Counted from the stretch's first letter, positions 1 to 6,731 are shown. The stretch: 37,628 bases of DNA from Candidatus Doudnabacteria bacterium (GCA_016199215.1 JACQHB010000004.1:1-37628), one strand, 5' to 3'. Numbers and translations are program-made. Notes: a model not told the origin generated them from the sequence alone.

Positions 1-35
1 CAATTTGGCTTCAAAAAAATTGAAAAGTTGTTTAG

Positions 36-111
36 TGGTGCACCCGGCAGGGATCGAACCTGCAACCTTAGGTTCCGCAAACCTACGCTCTATCCATTGA
101 GCTACGGGTGC
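36..111 (-). tRNA. tRNA-Arg (anticodon GCG)
   Basis: The minus strand folds into a full cloverleaf: acceptor GCACCCG/CGGGTGC, D-arm GCTC/GAGC, anticodon stem TAGGT/ACCTA with loop TTGCGGA, and T-arm GCAGG/CCTGC. Discriminator A and an encoded CCA follow. The anticodon GCG reads CGC and CGU. Most bacteria use ACG, edited to ICG by TadA, for this codon box, so an unmodified GCG tRNA is a little unusual. Its 5' end overlaps by one base the stop codon of the upstream minus-strand gene. Confidence 0.95.
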
Positions 112-575
112 TAAAATTTGAGTTTTCTGGCGATTGAATCGGAAAACGATTCTTCACGATCCAGGTCTTCGATCAAATAATTCTTAAGGGCCATCTTTAC
201 CGCTAGCGGATCTTGAGACCCGAGTTCCAAAGTCACAAACCGGTTAATATAGGCACTGGTTTCAAAATTCAGGGTTTTTACCTGCGGCGGGGCATATACG
301 ATCCAGAAGGTTTTTATGGTTTTGTAGGGATAGACAACGTCGCCAACCACAATTCCGTTTGGAGTTATAATATGGGTTAATACTTTCGGTTTTTTGACTG
401 CAAAATAAGCGCTGAGTGCCGTCAAAAGGCCGAAAGTAATGATTGTTATTATGCTTTTTTGGTAAACCGCGTACGCGATCAGCGCGAGGCAGACGACTCC
501 GAATATTATAAACCAGGATCTGGGTTTGTCATGCTCTTTAAATTCCTGAGCTTGCCAAGAAATATTGTCGGACAT
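111..575 (-). CDS. small two-helix membrane protein with PH-like C-terminal domain
   Basis: A 154-aa protein of no recognised named family. A hydrophilic N-terminus of about 20 residues precedes two hydrophobic segments (about 21-40 and 43-61). These are followed by a roughly 90-residue cytosolic part rich in beta-strand pattern (HIITPNGIVVGDVVYPYKTIKTFWIVY). That is the layout of the bacterial PH-like membrane proteins common in Patescibacteria; the assignment is inference from layout only. The gene lies between two tRNA genes on the same strand. Its stop codon touches the tRNA-Arg 5' end, so cotranscription and processing of the tRNA from the 3' end of this mRNA is plausible. Confidence 0.75.
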   Translation of the reverse strand: MSDNISWQAQEFKEHDKPRSWFIIFGVVCLALIAYAVYQKSIITIITFGLLTALSAYFAVKKPKVLTHIITPNGIVVGDVVYPYKTIKTFWIVYAPPQVKTLNFETSAYINRFVTLELGSQDPLAVKMALKNYLIEDLDREESFSDSIARKLKF

Positions 576-589
576 GGATTTTGTATTAT

Positions 590-677
590 TGGCGGAGAGT
601 GCAGGACTCGAACCTGCAAGTCCCTTGCGGGACCCTGGTTTTCAAGACCAGTGCCTTACCATTCGGCACAACTCTCC
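590..677 (-). tRNA. tRNA-Ser (anticodon TGA)
   Basis: A class II tRNA on the minus strand. It has acceptor GGAGAGT/ACTCTCC, anticodon stem CTGGT/ACCAG with loop CTTGAAA, a long variable arm GTCCC-GCAA-GGGAC, T-arm GCAGG/CCTGC, discriminator G and encoded CCA. It reads UCA and other UCN codons. Confidence 0.96.
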
Positions 678-692
678 AACTAGATAATAATA

Positions 693-721
693 ATTATAAC
701 ATTATATTGTGGATAATACAA
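693..721 (-). promoter_or_regulatory. promoter of tRNA-Ser(TGA)
   Basis: On the minus strand TTGTAT (721-716) and TATAAT (698-693) are separated by 17 bases and lie just upstream of the tRNA 5' end. This is a good sigma-70 match. Confidence 0.6.
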
Positions 722-722
722 T

Positions 723-750
723 TTGCTTCAGTATGCAATACTGATATACT
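723..750 (+). promoter_or_regulatory. promoter with internal palindrome (candidate operator)
   Basis: TTGCTT (723-728) and TATACT (745-750) are 16 bases apart. The ATG of the next gene begins 6 bases after the -10 box, so the mRNA would be essentially leaderless. The spacer contains a perfect palindrome, CAGTAT-GCA-ATACTG (729-743), in a position typical of repressor operators. Operator function is inference. Confidence 0.45.
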
Positions 751-756
751 TTATTT

Positions 757-1104
757 ATGAGAACAACACAAAGAAAGGGCGATATTGCTGTTTCAAGAGC
801 TATAGCGAGATTTACATCTATGGGTTATGATGTTTCTTTGCCTTTTACAGAATCGGCATCTTATGATTTGATCGTGGATACTGGTCAAGAAATCGTCCGG
901 GTCCAAGTTAGATATTGCGGAGTACATGAAGTAGCTCTTCGGAGAATACACTCTAATTCAAAAGGTTATGTTGTTAAGAAAACAAAGAACGGTGCTTATG
1001 ATTGGCTTTATATCTATAAAAGTACTGGTGAAGAATATTTAATAAAACAGTGTTTGGCAAATCGAAATTCGCTTGTTCCAAAACCAGAATATTTAATAGT
1101 ATAA
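757..1104 (+). CDS. PD-(D/E)XK-type nuclease-like protein
   Basis: A 115-aa single-domain protein. The N-terminal KGD-x-AVSRAIARFTSMGYDV helix, then P29, the YD pair at 36-37 and the strand VRVQVRY (48-53), match the layout of small archaeal Holliday-junction-resolvase-like and homing-type PD-(D/E)XK enzymes. D37 and Q50 fall where the metal ligands of that fold sit. The usual catalytic lysine of the QxK motif appears as arginine (R52), so activity is uncertain. It is a single gene, preceded by a promoter with a palindromic operator-like spacer and followed by a terminator. Possible roles are a solitary homing or restriction-like nuclease; no methyltransferase is nearby. Confidence 0.7.
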   Translation: MRTTQRKGDIAVSRAIARFTSMGYDVSLPFTESASYDLIVDTGQEIVRVQVRYCGVHEVALRRIHSNSKGYVVKKTKNGAYDWLYIYKSTGEEYLIKQCLANRNSLVPKPEYLIV

Positions 1105-1105
1105 A

Positions 1106-1136
1106 GAAAAAGCCGCGTTTACCGCGGCCTTTTCTT
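1106..1136 (+). terminator. intrinsic terminator
   Basis: GCCGCG (1112-1117) pairs with CGCGGC (1123-1128) across a 5-nt loop and is followed by CTTTTCTT. A-rich sequence precedes it, so it may act in both directions. Confidence 0.75.
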
Positions 1137-1174
1137 CATATGATTTTTCCGTCTTCGCGCAAGGCTTCGACGGA

Positions 1175-1200
1175 TCCACCATAGCTTTAGCGAAGGTGGA
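1175..1200. repeat. palindromic repeat, TAGCTTTAGCGAAGG family
   Basis: TCCACC (1175-1180) and GGTGGA (1195-1200) flank ATAGCTTTAGCGAA. The same core, as its complement TTCGCTAAAGCT, occurs inside thrS (17495-17520) and in degenerate form at 4622-4645. Confidence 0.6.
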
Positions 1201-1262
1201 CAGCCCCCCATTTGGGGTTGGTTTCTTAAAAAGGCTGATCATTAATTACCGTCAATCGGCCA

Positions 1263-1298
1263 CCCGATCATTCGATCGGGCCCGGTCGAATGACCGGG
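1263..1298. repeat. twin hairpins, mutually complementary
   Basis: Two adjacent 7-bp perfect hairpins: CCCGATC-ATTC-GATCGGG (1263-1280) and CCCGGTC-GAAT-GACCGGG (1281-1298). The second is the reverse complement of the first except for an A-T to G-C pair change that keeps both hairpins intact. No gene was seen in 1105-1482; this stretch holds only repeats and inverted repeats. Confidence 0.7.
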
Positions 1299-1334
1299 TA
1301 ATTAGCAAAAATTTATTTGTTCCATTCCTGGAAC

Positions 1335-1482
1335 GCTTACCCCGTATATCAACTTCGATAATGGTCGGGGTTAGCTTTTGCTTACTGCTGTAGCCTGTGT
1401 ATCCGTTTTAGTATTTTTAATCTTGAAGCTTTTGTGTATTCGACCATTGAATTGCAAAAGCATCGAAGTTGTATTACGGGGC
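1335..1482. repeat. 143-nt element with 20-bp inverted terminal arms
   Basis: The arms CCCCGTATATCAACTTCGAT (1340-1359) and ATCGAAGTTGTATTACGGGG (1462-1481) are complementary except for the central TAT/ATA. An inner pair, GCTTTTGC (about 1374-1381) and GCAAAAGC (about 1454-1461), extends the stem. The CCCCG of the left arm can alternatively pair with CGGGG at 1366-1370. The right arm ends one base before the stop codon of the minus-strand anti-sigma gene, so the element could be that operon's 3' UTR, an independent small RNA or a miniature mobile element. Confidence 0.6.
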
Positions 1483-2415
1483 TTACTGTGATTCCGCGGA
1501 AGTAGGAGAATCGACCAAGGTAATTTCTAAGGCGAAAGTCTTGTTGTCTTTAGTCTGTCCTCTGACGCTCACGACCAAATCAATTTTAAGCTCATCCGCC
1601 TTGATATTCACATATGAGGTATCGGAAGATAGATAGAATTTTACCGCGCCGATAGAGATTGACGTATCAGAAACCGCGGTAAGCTTGCCCGTTGCCGTCA
1701 CTTCATCCAGGTTGATTGGGTTATCACTTTCAACCTGCAAGCCGGCCCTTTCGATATTTTGTAATGCTTCTTCCTTGCTGATTTTGGTAACCTCGACTGC
1801 TTTTTCCAGTTCGAGTCTGACTTCTCCTTCTGTATTGATTGAAGCGGTCTGCAGTTTAGTATTTAAATCTTTAAGTTTGTTAACAAGAGCTGCCTTTGGT
1901 TTTGGAGATGAGGCGGCGGCTGTTGCGGTTTTTTGCAGATCTTTCACGGTTTCGGCCACGATTTTTTGGGTTTCTTCATTTGAAAGCCTGCCTTCTTCGT
2001 TCTGCTCCAAAATTTTCTCCAATTCCATAACACGATTTTCCGCGAACTTCAATTGTAAATTGGCCTTCTTTGATTCGTCCCTTGTGAGTTTAAGTTCGAT
2101 ATTTTCAACAATTCTTTTGAGTGGATAGATTGTCTGTCCGGGGCTGCTTTGAAGCGCGGCGATTGCCGTGCCCATTGCCAGGCTTACCAAAATCAACCCA
2201 GTTCCTATAAGGCCGGCTGTTATTCTTAATGTTCTGAAAGACCCTATGAAGTATGAAGCAAACCTTTGTTCTTTTTCTGGTTCTGCCACACGCGAGATTT
2301 TATCCATAATTTTGCTTCGAAGAATAGCAAAATCCGGCAAATCAAGCCTTGCCTTAGGCACCAAACTAAGTTTCTGGATTATTTCCTCGTCAGTTAATTT
2401 ATTGGATTTAATCAT
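1483..2415 (-). CDS. DUF5667-type membrane protein, putative anti-sigma factor
   Basis: A 310-aa protein. Its cytosolic N-terminus of about 60 residues begins with a short helical segment (DEEIIQKLSLVPKARLD), as in anti-sigma proteins. One transmembrane helix follows (about 62-87). After it comes the PGQTIYPLKRIVENIELKLT motif characteristic of DUF5667, with helical, coiled-coil-like sequence to about residue 230. The C-terminal beta-rich part (about 235-305) resembles a small OB-like or DUF5666-type domain. The start ATG overlaps the stop of the upstream ECF sigma gene (ATGA), showing translational coupling. Sigma plus membrane partner implies an extracytoplasmic signal pathway. The anti-sigma role is inferred from context, as no zinc-type HxxxCxxC motif is present. 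Confidence 0.8.
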   Translation of the reverse strand: MIKSNKLTDEEIIQKLSLVPKARLDLPDFAILRSKIMDKISRVAEPEKEQRFASYFIGSFRTLRITAGLIGTGLILVSLAMGTAIAALQSSPGQTIYPLKRIVENIELKLTRDESKKANLQLKFAENRVMELEKILEQNEEGRLSNEETQKIVAETVKDLQKTATAAASSPKPKAALVNKLKDLNTKLQTASINTEGEVRLELEKAVEVTKISKEEALQNIERAGLQVESDNPINLDEVTATGKLTAVSDTSISIGAVKFYLSSDTSYVNIKADELKIDLVVSVRGQTKDNKTFALEITLVDSPTSAESQ

Positions 2416-2960
2416 GTCTTCTTTTTTCGATTAAGCAAAGTCTTTAATTTAAGGATTGCTCTGTGCTGGATTACTCTTACCGATCCTTCGGTTTTATTCA
2501 TCAACAACGCGATTTCTTCATTCGTCAAATCTTCAAAGAATCTATACCGGATGATCTGCTGTTGGTCTTTTGGGAGGCTTGCGACCAGGTCAACAATTTT
2601 CCGCTGTTCAATATCCAGATTCAGTTCATCAATCGCGCTTGCTCCGTCCTCCAGAAGAAATTCCTCCACTTCATCCAGGCAGACCTGGCTCTTCCTTACT
2701 CGGTAGTAATCAATGATGTTGTTTTTGGCTATTTGATAAAGCCAGGTGCTTAAGGCTTTTGCGGAGTTGACTTGGCTTATCTTCAGCCACGCTTTGACAA
2801 ATGTGTCGGAAAGGATGTCTTCTGCTACTTCTTTATGCCCGGTCCGGAAGAAGATAAATTTGTAGATCGGCTCGGAATAAAAGTCATAGATCCGGGCGAA
2901 CGCCTCCTGATCAGCCGATTTTGCTTTATTAAAGGAGATATTTAATTCTTCTTCTGTCAT
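2412..2960 (-). CDS. ECF-family RNA polymerase sigma factor
   Basis: A 182-aa sigma factor with only regions 2 and 4. Region 2 (about 10-85) includes AFARIYDFYSEPIYKFIFFRTGHKEVAEDILSDTFVKAW and STWLYQIAKNNIIDYYR. Region 4 (about 120-178) contains LPKDQQQIIRYRFFEDLTNEEIALLMNKTEGSVRVIQHRAILKLK, a clear helix-turn-helix. This is the standard size and layout for ECF sigmas. The stop overlaps the start of the DUF5667 partner gene. An ECF-like promoter directly upstream suggests autoregulation. Confidence 0.93.
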   Translation of the reverse strand: MTEEELNISFNKAKSADQEAFARIYDFYSEPIYKFIFFRTGHKEVAEDILSDTFVKAWLKISQVNSAKALSTWLYQIAKNNIIDYYRVRKSQVCLDEVEEFLLEDGASAIDELNLDIEQRKIVDLVASLPKDQQQIIRYRFFEDLTNEEIALLMNKTEGSVRVIQHRAILKLKTLLNRKKKT

Positions 2961-2967
2961 ATATTAA

Positions 2968-2993
2968 GACGGATTAGGCCACGTTTTGTTACA
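2968..2993 (-). promoter_or_regulatory. candidate ECF-type autoregulatory promoter
   Basis: On the minus strand TGTAAC (2993-2988) and CGTC (2971-2968) are 16 bases apart. This resembles Bacillus ECF promoters (TGTAAC/TGAAAC with CGAC/CGTC). The sigma ATG begins 7 bases after CGTC, implying a leaderless transcript. A second inverted GTTACA lies upstream (about 3017-3023). The match is suggestive only. Confidence 0.4.
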
Positions 2994-3047
2994 GTGTCAA
3001 TTCAGGACAATTTGAATTGTAACATAAAAAAGGCCATTTAAAGAAAA

Positions 3048-3076
3048 TTGACCCTATGTCCAATCTGGGATAAAAT
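3048..3076 (+). promoter_or_regulatory. promoter of the tRNA-Ser/GIY-YIG locus
   Basis: TTGACC (3048-3053), a 17-base spacer and TAAAAT (3071-3076) lie about 18 bases before the 5' tRNA-Ser fragment. It is the only strong promoter seen for this locus, so the intact tRNA downstream may depend on it. Confidence 0.65.
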
Positions 3077-3093
3077 ATATAAGCTTTTATTGT

Positions 3094-3128
3094 GGAGAGT
3101 TGGCCGAGTGGCTTAAGGCAGCGGTTTG
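3094..3128 (+). pseudogene. 5' half of tRNA-Ser(GCT), interrupted in the anticodon
   Basis: These 35 bases are identical to the first 35 bases of the intact tRNA-Ser at 3430. The match covers acceptor strand, D-arm and the 5' anticodon stem, and stops at the first anticodon base. A short hairpin (TGTCCC-TAC-GGGACA, 3128-3142) follows, then the GIY-YIG reading frame. The copy cannot form a tRNA. It looks like a target duplication left by insertion of the nuclease gene. Confidence 0.85.
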
Positions 3129-3177
3129 TGTCCCTACGGGACATCTCCCGAAGGCAGACTAAACTTCCAAAGCAATC

Positions 3178-3423
3178 ATGTTCTGCGTATACTTTTTGAA
3201 AAGCTTAAAGAATAACGATCTTTACATTGGCTCATGTGAAGACATAACTGTTAGACTAAATAGACATAATCGAGGATTGGTAAGATCGACAAAGGCTTAT
3301 AAACCCTGGTATTTGGTAGGTCAAGAGGAATACAATTCTCGGAGCGATGCGGTAAGAAGAGAGAGATCTTTAAAAACCGGGCAGCAGAGAGAACTTTTAA
3401 AAAAGAAGTATAGAGATTTTTAA
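3178..3423 (+). CDS. GIY-YIG nuclease domain protein
   Basis: An 81-aa stand-alone GIY-YIG domain. VYFLKSLKNNDLYIGSCEDITVRLNRHN carries the VYxL and YIG strands and the catalytic arginine helix (R27). YKPWYLV and DAVRRERSLKTG follow, with the conserved glutamate in RRERSLK. Length fits the UPF0213/YhbQ-like group. It is bracketed by a broken and an intact copy of the same tRNA-Ser, 6 bases before the latter. This suggests a homing-type element targeting the tRNA anticodon region. No intron core was recognised. Confidence 0.9.
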   Translation: MFCVYFLKSLKNNDLYIGSCEDITVRLNRHNRGLVRSTKAYKPWYLVGQEEYNSRSDAVRRERSLKTGQQRELLKKKYRDF

Positions 3424-3429
3424 TGTCAT

Positions 3430-3521
3430 GGAGAGTTGGCCGAGTGGCTTAAGGCAGCGGTTTGCTAAACCGCGGGGATCTAAAAAGTCCCGCACAGGTT
3501 CGAATCCTGTACTCTCCGCCA
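3430..3521 (+). tRNA. tRNA-Ser (anticodon GCT)
   Basis: A complete class II tRNA: acceptor GGAGAGT/ACTCTCC, anticodon stem GCGGT/ACCGC with loop TTGCTAA, long variable arm, T-arm ACAGG/CCTGT, discriminator G and encoded CCA. It reads AGC and AGU. Its first 35 bases are duplicated at 3094. Confidence 0.96.
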
Positions 3522-3540
3522 CATTTTCAACTTTGAACTT

Positions 3541-4512
3541 ATGAATATCTATCCTAAAAAATTACTGCCTGGTGATGAGGTTAGAGTGATAGCCCCTGCT
3601 AAGAGTTTCAAATCTTTTTTTCCTGAAGAAAAAAGAACTCATGCAATACAAAAACTTGAAGCATTAGACTTGAAGGTAAGTTTTGGTAAATACGTCAATG
3701 AAGTAGATGAATTTGAATCTACTACCGTTGAGCATAGATTAGAAGATTTACATGATGCTTTTTCTAATAAAAATGTAAAAGCAATTCTAACTGTTTTAGG
3801 AGGTTCAACTTCCAATCAGCTTTTGAAGTTTATTGATTATAAACTGATAAGAAGTAATCCAAAAATATTATGTGGACTATCTGACATAACAGCTCTTGCA
3901 AATGCGATTTATTGTAAAACAGGATTAGTTACATACTCTGGTCCACATTTCACTCTTTTTGGTGCGGATAAGGCTGTCGAGTATACAATTAATTATTTTA
4001 AAAAATGTTTATTCTCCGAAGACGCTTTTGAGGTAATGCCATCAGAAACTTTCTGCGATAAGAGATGGGATGCCGAAGAAATAAAAAACGAAGGCTATTG
4101 GACAGTCAACCAAGGAGAAGTTCAAGGAACAATCCTTGGCGGCAACCTTTTAACTTTTAAGTATTTGCAGGGCACTGATTTTGCTCCTGACTTAACTGAT
4201 AGTATTTTATTTTTGGAGGACAACGATAAAGAAAACTTTCGAGCATTTGAAAATCAATTACAGTCCCTAATAAATCAACCTGATTTTATTAAAATCAGAG
4301 GTATTATAATTGGTCGATTCCAGAAAGGCAGTGGAATGACAAAGGATTTGCTAACTAAGATTGTAAGAACTAAACGGGAGTTGGACAACATCCCAGTCGC
4401 TGCAAATATTGATTTTGGCCATACTACACCTACGATCACTTTCCCAATTGGCGGAGAAGTTGAGCTGGTGGTTACAGAAATAAGCCAGCGTATTAATATT
4501 GCTAAACATTAG
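3541..4512 (+). CDS. S66-family serine peptidase (LD-carboxypeptidase / MccF-like)
   Basis: A 323-aa cytosolic protein of the S66 family, which includes murein tetrapeptide LD-carboxypeptidase and the microcin-C immunity peptidase MccF. The nucleophile motif is GLSDIT (S114), preceded by VLGGSTSNQLL, which forms the substrate cleft. The other triad members fit E226 (LFLEDN) and H294 (DFGHTTP). No signal peptide is seen, so it would recycle muropeptides or cleave peptide-nucleotide antibiotics in the cytosol. Its DNA is more AT-rich than most of the window, and it directly follows a tRNA gene, a common integration position. Recent transfer is plausible. Confidence 0.88.
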   Translation: MNIYPKKLLPGDEVRVIAPAKSFKSFFPEEKRTHAIQKLEALDLKVSFGKYVNEVDEFESTTVEHRLEDLHDAFSNKNVKAILTVLGGSTSNQLLKFIDYKLIRSNPKILCGLSDITALANAIYCKTGLVTYSGPHFTLFGADKAVEYTINYFKKCLFSEDAFEVMPSETFCDKRWDAEEIKNEGYWTVNQGEVQGTILGGNLLTFKYLQGTDFAPDLTDSILFLEDNDKENFRAFENQLQSLINQPDFIKIRGIIIGRFQKGSGMTKDLLTKIVRTKRELDNIPVAANIDFGHTTPTITFPIGGEVELVVTEISQRINIAKH

Positions 4513-4621
4513 TATTGTAGAATTATTTTTGAAGTGTCAAACCATTCCGGATAAGCTTTATACATAGCCCTCAATTCCAGTATTATTTATCAATAATTAA
4601 GAAGTTAAGAAGTTTTTTGCC

Positions 4622-4645
4622 GACCTTAGCTAAAGTTTCGGCGGG
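4622..4645. repeat. degenerate palindromic repeat
   Basis: GACCTTAGCTAAAGTTTCGG followed by CGGG resembles the thrS-internal palindrome core. The rest of 4513-4714 shows no gene. Confidence 0.4.
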
Positions 4646-4714
4646 CCGCAGTCGGTTCAAAGTTCCGGCAATCGTCCCCGCCAGAGAATTAGTAATTGCC
4701 GTTTCTTACGAACT

Positions 4715-4918
4715 ATGAAAGAAAATATTTTAACAATCGTTGTCATAATCATCCTTACTGGTGCCTTGTATTTTATTTTTCGCAGAGGTGGATCAAGTCC
4801 GCCCCGTCAAACTATTTCAAATTTTGGGGAATGTGCCAAAGCGGGTTATCCGATAGGGGAATCCTTTCCCCGGCAATGCTGGACTCCTGACGGCAAGCGT
4901 TTTGTTGAAGGCCAATAA
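4715..4918 (+). CDS. small single-helix membrane protein with two cysteines
   Basis: A 67-aa protein with an N-terminal transmembrane helix (about 5-22) followed by a short extracytoplasmic domain, FGECAKAGYPIGESFPRQCWTPDGKRFVE. The two cysteines (about 39 and 55) could form a disulfide. Similar tails (C-x-Y-P-I-x-E-S-x-P-R-Q-C) are familiar from short Patescibacteria proteins, but no function is known to me. Gene-like character is supported by the ordered TM-linker-Cys layout and conserved-looking residues. Confidence 0.65.
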   Translation: MKENILTIVVIIILTGALYFIFRRGGSSPPRQTISNFGECAKAGYPIGESFPRQCWTPDGKRFVEGQ

Positions 4919-4926
4919 TTCCGATT

Positions 4927-4989
4927 ATAAAAAAAACGAACCGCTTGATCGACGCCAGTCTTACGACTGGCACACGACCGAGCGGTTTT
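4927..4989 (-). terminator. intrinsic terminator of the GC-rich gene
   Basis: A long hairpin on the minus strand: AACCGCT pairs with AGCGGTT, with an inner GCCAGTC-GTAA-GACTGGC stem, followed by eight T. It ends the 5007-5822 transcript. Confidence 0.75.
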
Positions 4990-5006
4990 GAAAACGATGT
5001 GCGCCG

Positions 5007-5822
5007 TTAGGAGCGGGGTGCAGAAGTTGAAAAGTTTTCCGAATACTCGCGCCGATATTGGGCGAGGTCGGTCTTCTCGATCTCGTTCAGTGGACGCCCC
5101 TGGTTGGTCTTCGCTTGACGATCCAGCCAGTTGAGCCGCTGGATGTACTTTGTCCGGCCTCCCCAACGATCTGCCCGTGCCGTAATCGAACTCGCCGCGA
5201 CGTATGGCGAAGTGATCGCGGACAGCTGGGGTCTTGGCGTCGTAATGTTGGGAACCCAATCCTTCGGCGGCATGACGTCGCGAGCCAAGTCGACCGGAAC
5301 GCCGAGGACTCCATTCTTGTCATGCAGGAACACGACCCCTTTATTGCCTGAAGGGTCCACAGCGTCCTGCAGGACCGTCAACATGGAATTCAGGTCCGTC
5401 CGCGACATCGTCGTCGCAGCCTGGGACGCTACCATCTCCCTGGCCTCGACTCCCGGGTCCAGCTTGTCTGCCAGCTTCCGTAAGGTCTTGCCATAGAGAC
5501 GGCTGGCCGTGGACATCTCCTCTGCCAGCTTGCCCTGTGAGGGGTTGTCCTCGACAGCAGCCGAGGCGCTTTCGTAGAACGCGGAGAGCGATTCCTGCGC
5601 TCCCTTGGTGTCTCCGTTCTTGTAAGCTTCCTCCAGCTGGCTGAACGCCTTGTGCGAGGCGTCGCCGGGCTTGCCCTTGCCAAAGAGCGAGTAGACCCGG
5701 CTGACGGCCTTGCTGCCGCCCGCCGCGTATGTGGCGGCGCCGCCGGCGATTCCGAATACCAGCAACGCCAGCAACAGGATTCCAAGTACCTTGGCAATCT
5801 TCCTTGCGGTTCTCTTGATCAT
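5007..5822 (-). CDS. GC-rich hypothetical membrane-anchored protein
   Basis: A 271-aa protein. I chose the ATG at 5822 because an AGGAGG Shine-Dalgarno sits 6 bases upstream, although the frame is open further. A positively charged N-terminus (MIKRTARKIAK) precedes one hydrophobic segment (about 13-33). The remaining roughly 235 residues are helical and polar, with a region (about 50-125) that looks like TPR-like helices (KAFSQLEEAYKNGDTKGAQESLSAFYES). No family is recognised. GC content and codon use are strikingly higher than its neighbours. It has its own promoter region and a strong terminator. These traits match three other genes here (15879, 30342, 31515) and suggest acquired cassettes. 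Confidence 0.75.
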   Translation of the reverse strand: MIKRTARKIAKVLGILLLALLVFGIAGGAATYAAGGSKAVSRVYSLFGKGKPGDASHKAFSQLEEAYKNGDTKGAQESLSAFYESASAAVEDNPSQGKLAEEMSTASRLYGKTLRKLADKLDPGVEAREMVASQAATTMSRTDLNSMLTVLQDAVDPSGNKGVVFLHDKNGVLGVPVDLARDVMPPKDWVPNITTPRPQLSAITSPYVAASSITARADRWGGRTKYIQRLNWLDRQAKTNQGRPLNEIEKTDLAQYRREYSENFSTSAPRS

Positions 5823-5939
5823 TGTCTGCCTCCTTCTAGGCTGTGACGAACAAAATTGGCGTGAAAAAATCAACCGCACCACGCGATTGACCGTAAACCT
5901 TAGCATATAATCTTGGTCTTTGTCAATGCCCTTAGTTGA

Positions 5940-6680
5940 TTATCCGTGAGCGACTGCGATGGCCCACACCTCAAGGGCTTTGTTTTTTTTCAAAAGTTTT
6001 GCGATTTCGTTCATGGTGGCGCCTGAAGTCACCACGTCGTCAACCAGCAGGAATTTTTTTCCCGCGGCTGCTTCAGACGTTTTAATCGCGAAAGCGTTTT
6101 CTAGATTGCGTTTCCGTTCATCTCGTGTCAGTTTTATCTGCGGTTTCGTATTCTTGGCCCTTGATACCAGATTTTCGTCGATTGGAAGATTGAGCCTGTC
6201 GGCAACAATTTTGCTTAAGAGCTGGGCTTGGTTAAAACCCCGCCAGGCAAAACGATTTTTATGAAGTGGGATGGGAATGATTGTAAATTCGGAAAAGTAA
6301 TCAGATAAATTCAAACTGACGATTTCATCTGAAATAATTCTTCCCAAAGATTCAGCTAAGTCAGAAACAAATTTATATTTAAAAATTCCTATCAGATTAT
6401 CAACGTCTTGGTTGGAATAGGGAAGAGCGCAAACAAGGCCGTCAACCGTGTTTCTTGTAGTACAATCCGGATGGGTTTTGCCAAAAGCCGAGGGCAGTTG
6501 GCAGACAATGCATTTCTGATGCGGCACCTTGGGCAGTTTTTCAAGGCAATTCTGGCATAAAAAAAAGCCTTCCTTGCCGCAGACAACGCAGGAAATAGGG
6601 AAGACTAGGTCTATGGTTGATTGTCCCAGTGTCTTTAAGAAACTGTTAACTTTTAACCATTGACCATTAACTGCTCGCAT
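5940..6680 (-). CDS. comF: ComF-family phosphoribosyltransferase-like protein
   Basis: A 246-aa protein. The N-terminal double zinc finger has CVVCG, LCQNC, CIVC and a further Cys (about 31-75). It precedes a phosphoribosyltransferase fold ending in the PRPP loop VDDVVTSGATMNEIAKLL (about 213-230). IIPIPLHKNRFAWRGFNQAQLL is the classic ComF segment. In transformable bacteria ComF helps bring single-stranded DNA into the cytosol, and Patescibacteria commonly retain competence genes. The first 15 or so residues (MRAVNGQWLKVNSF) are encoded by an AT-rich repeat (about 6640-6680), so the native start may lie downstream. Confidence 0.9.
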   Translation of the reverse strand: MRAVNGQWLKVNSFLKTLGQSTIDLVFPISCVVCGKEGFFLCQNCLEKLPKVPHQKCIVCQLPSAFGKTHPDCTTRNTVDGLVCALPYSNQDVDNLIGIFKYKFVSDLAESLGRIISDEIVSLNLSDYFSEFTIIPIPLHKNRFAWRGFNQAQLLSKIVADRLNLPIDENLVSRAKNTKPQIKLTRDERKRNLENAFAIKTSEAAAGKKFLLVDDVVTSGATMNEIAKLLKKNKALEVWAIAVAHG

Positions 6681-6731
6681 TTTTGTTTTCGTTAATAGTT
6701 AAGAGTCAATAGTTATTGTTATAGTTATTGT

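Noticed and set aside
3128-3177. Group I intron interrupting tRNA-Ser
   Set aside because: The insertion point and an AGACTAAAC string hinted at it, but the full tRNA, not a 3' exon, follows the nuclease and no paired intron core was found.
5429-5797. Overlapping long frames in the GC-rich region 4846-5910
   Set aside because: They are other-frame reads of the 5007-5822 gene; only that frame has a Shine-Dalgarno, a membrane segment and a matching terminator.
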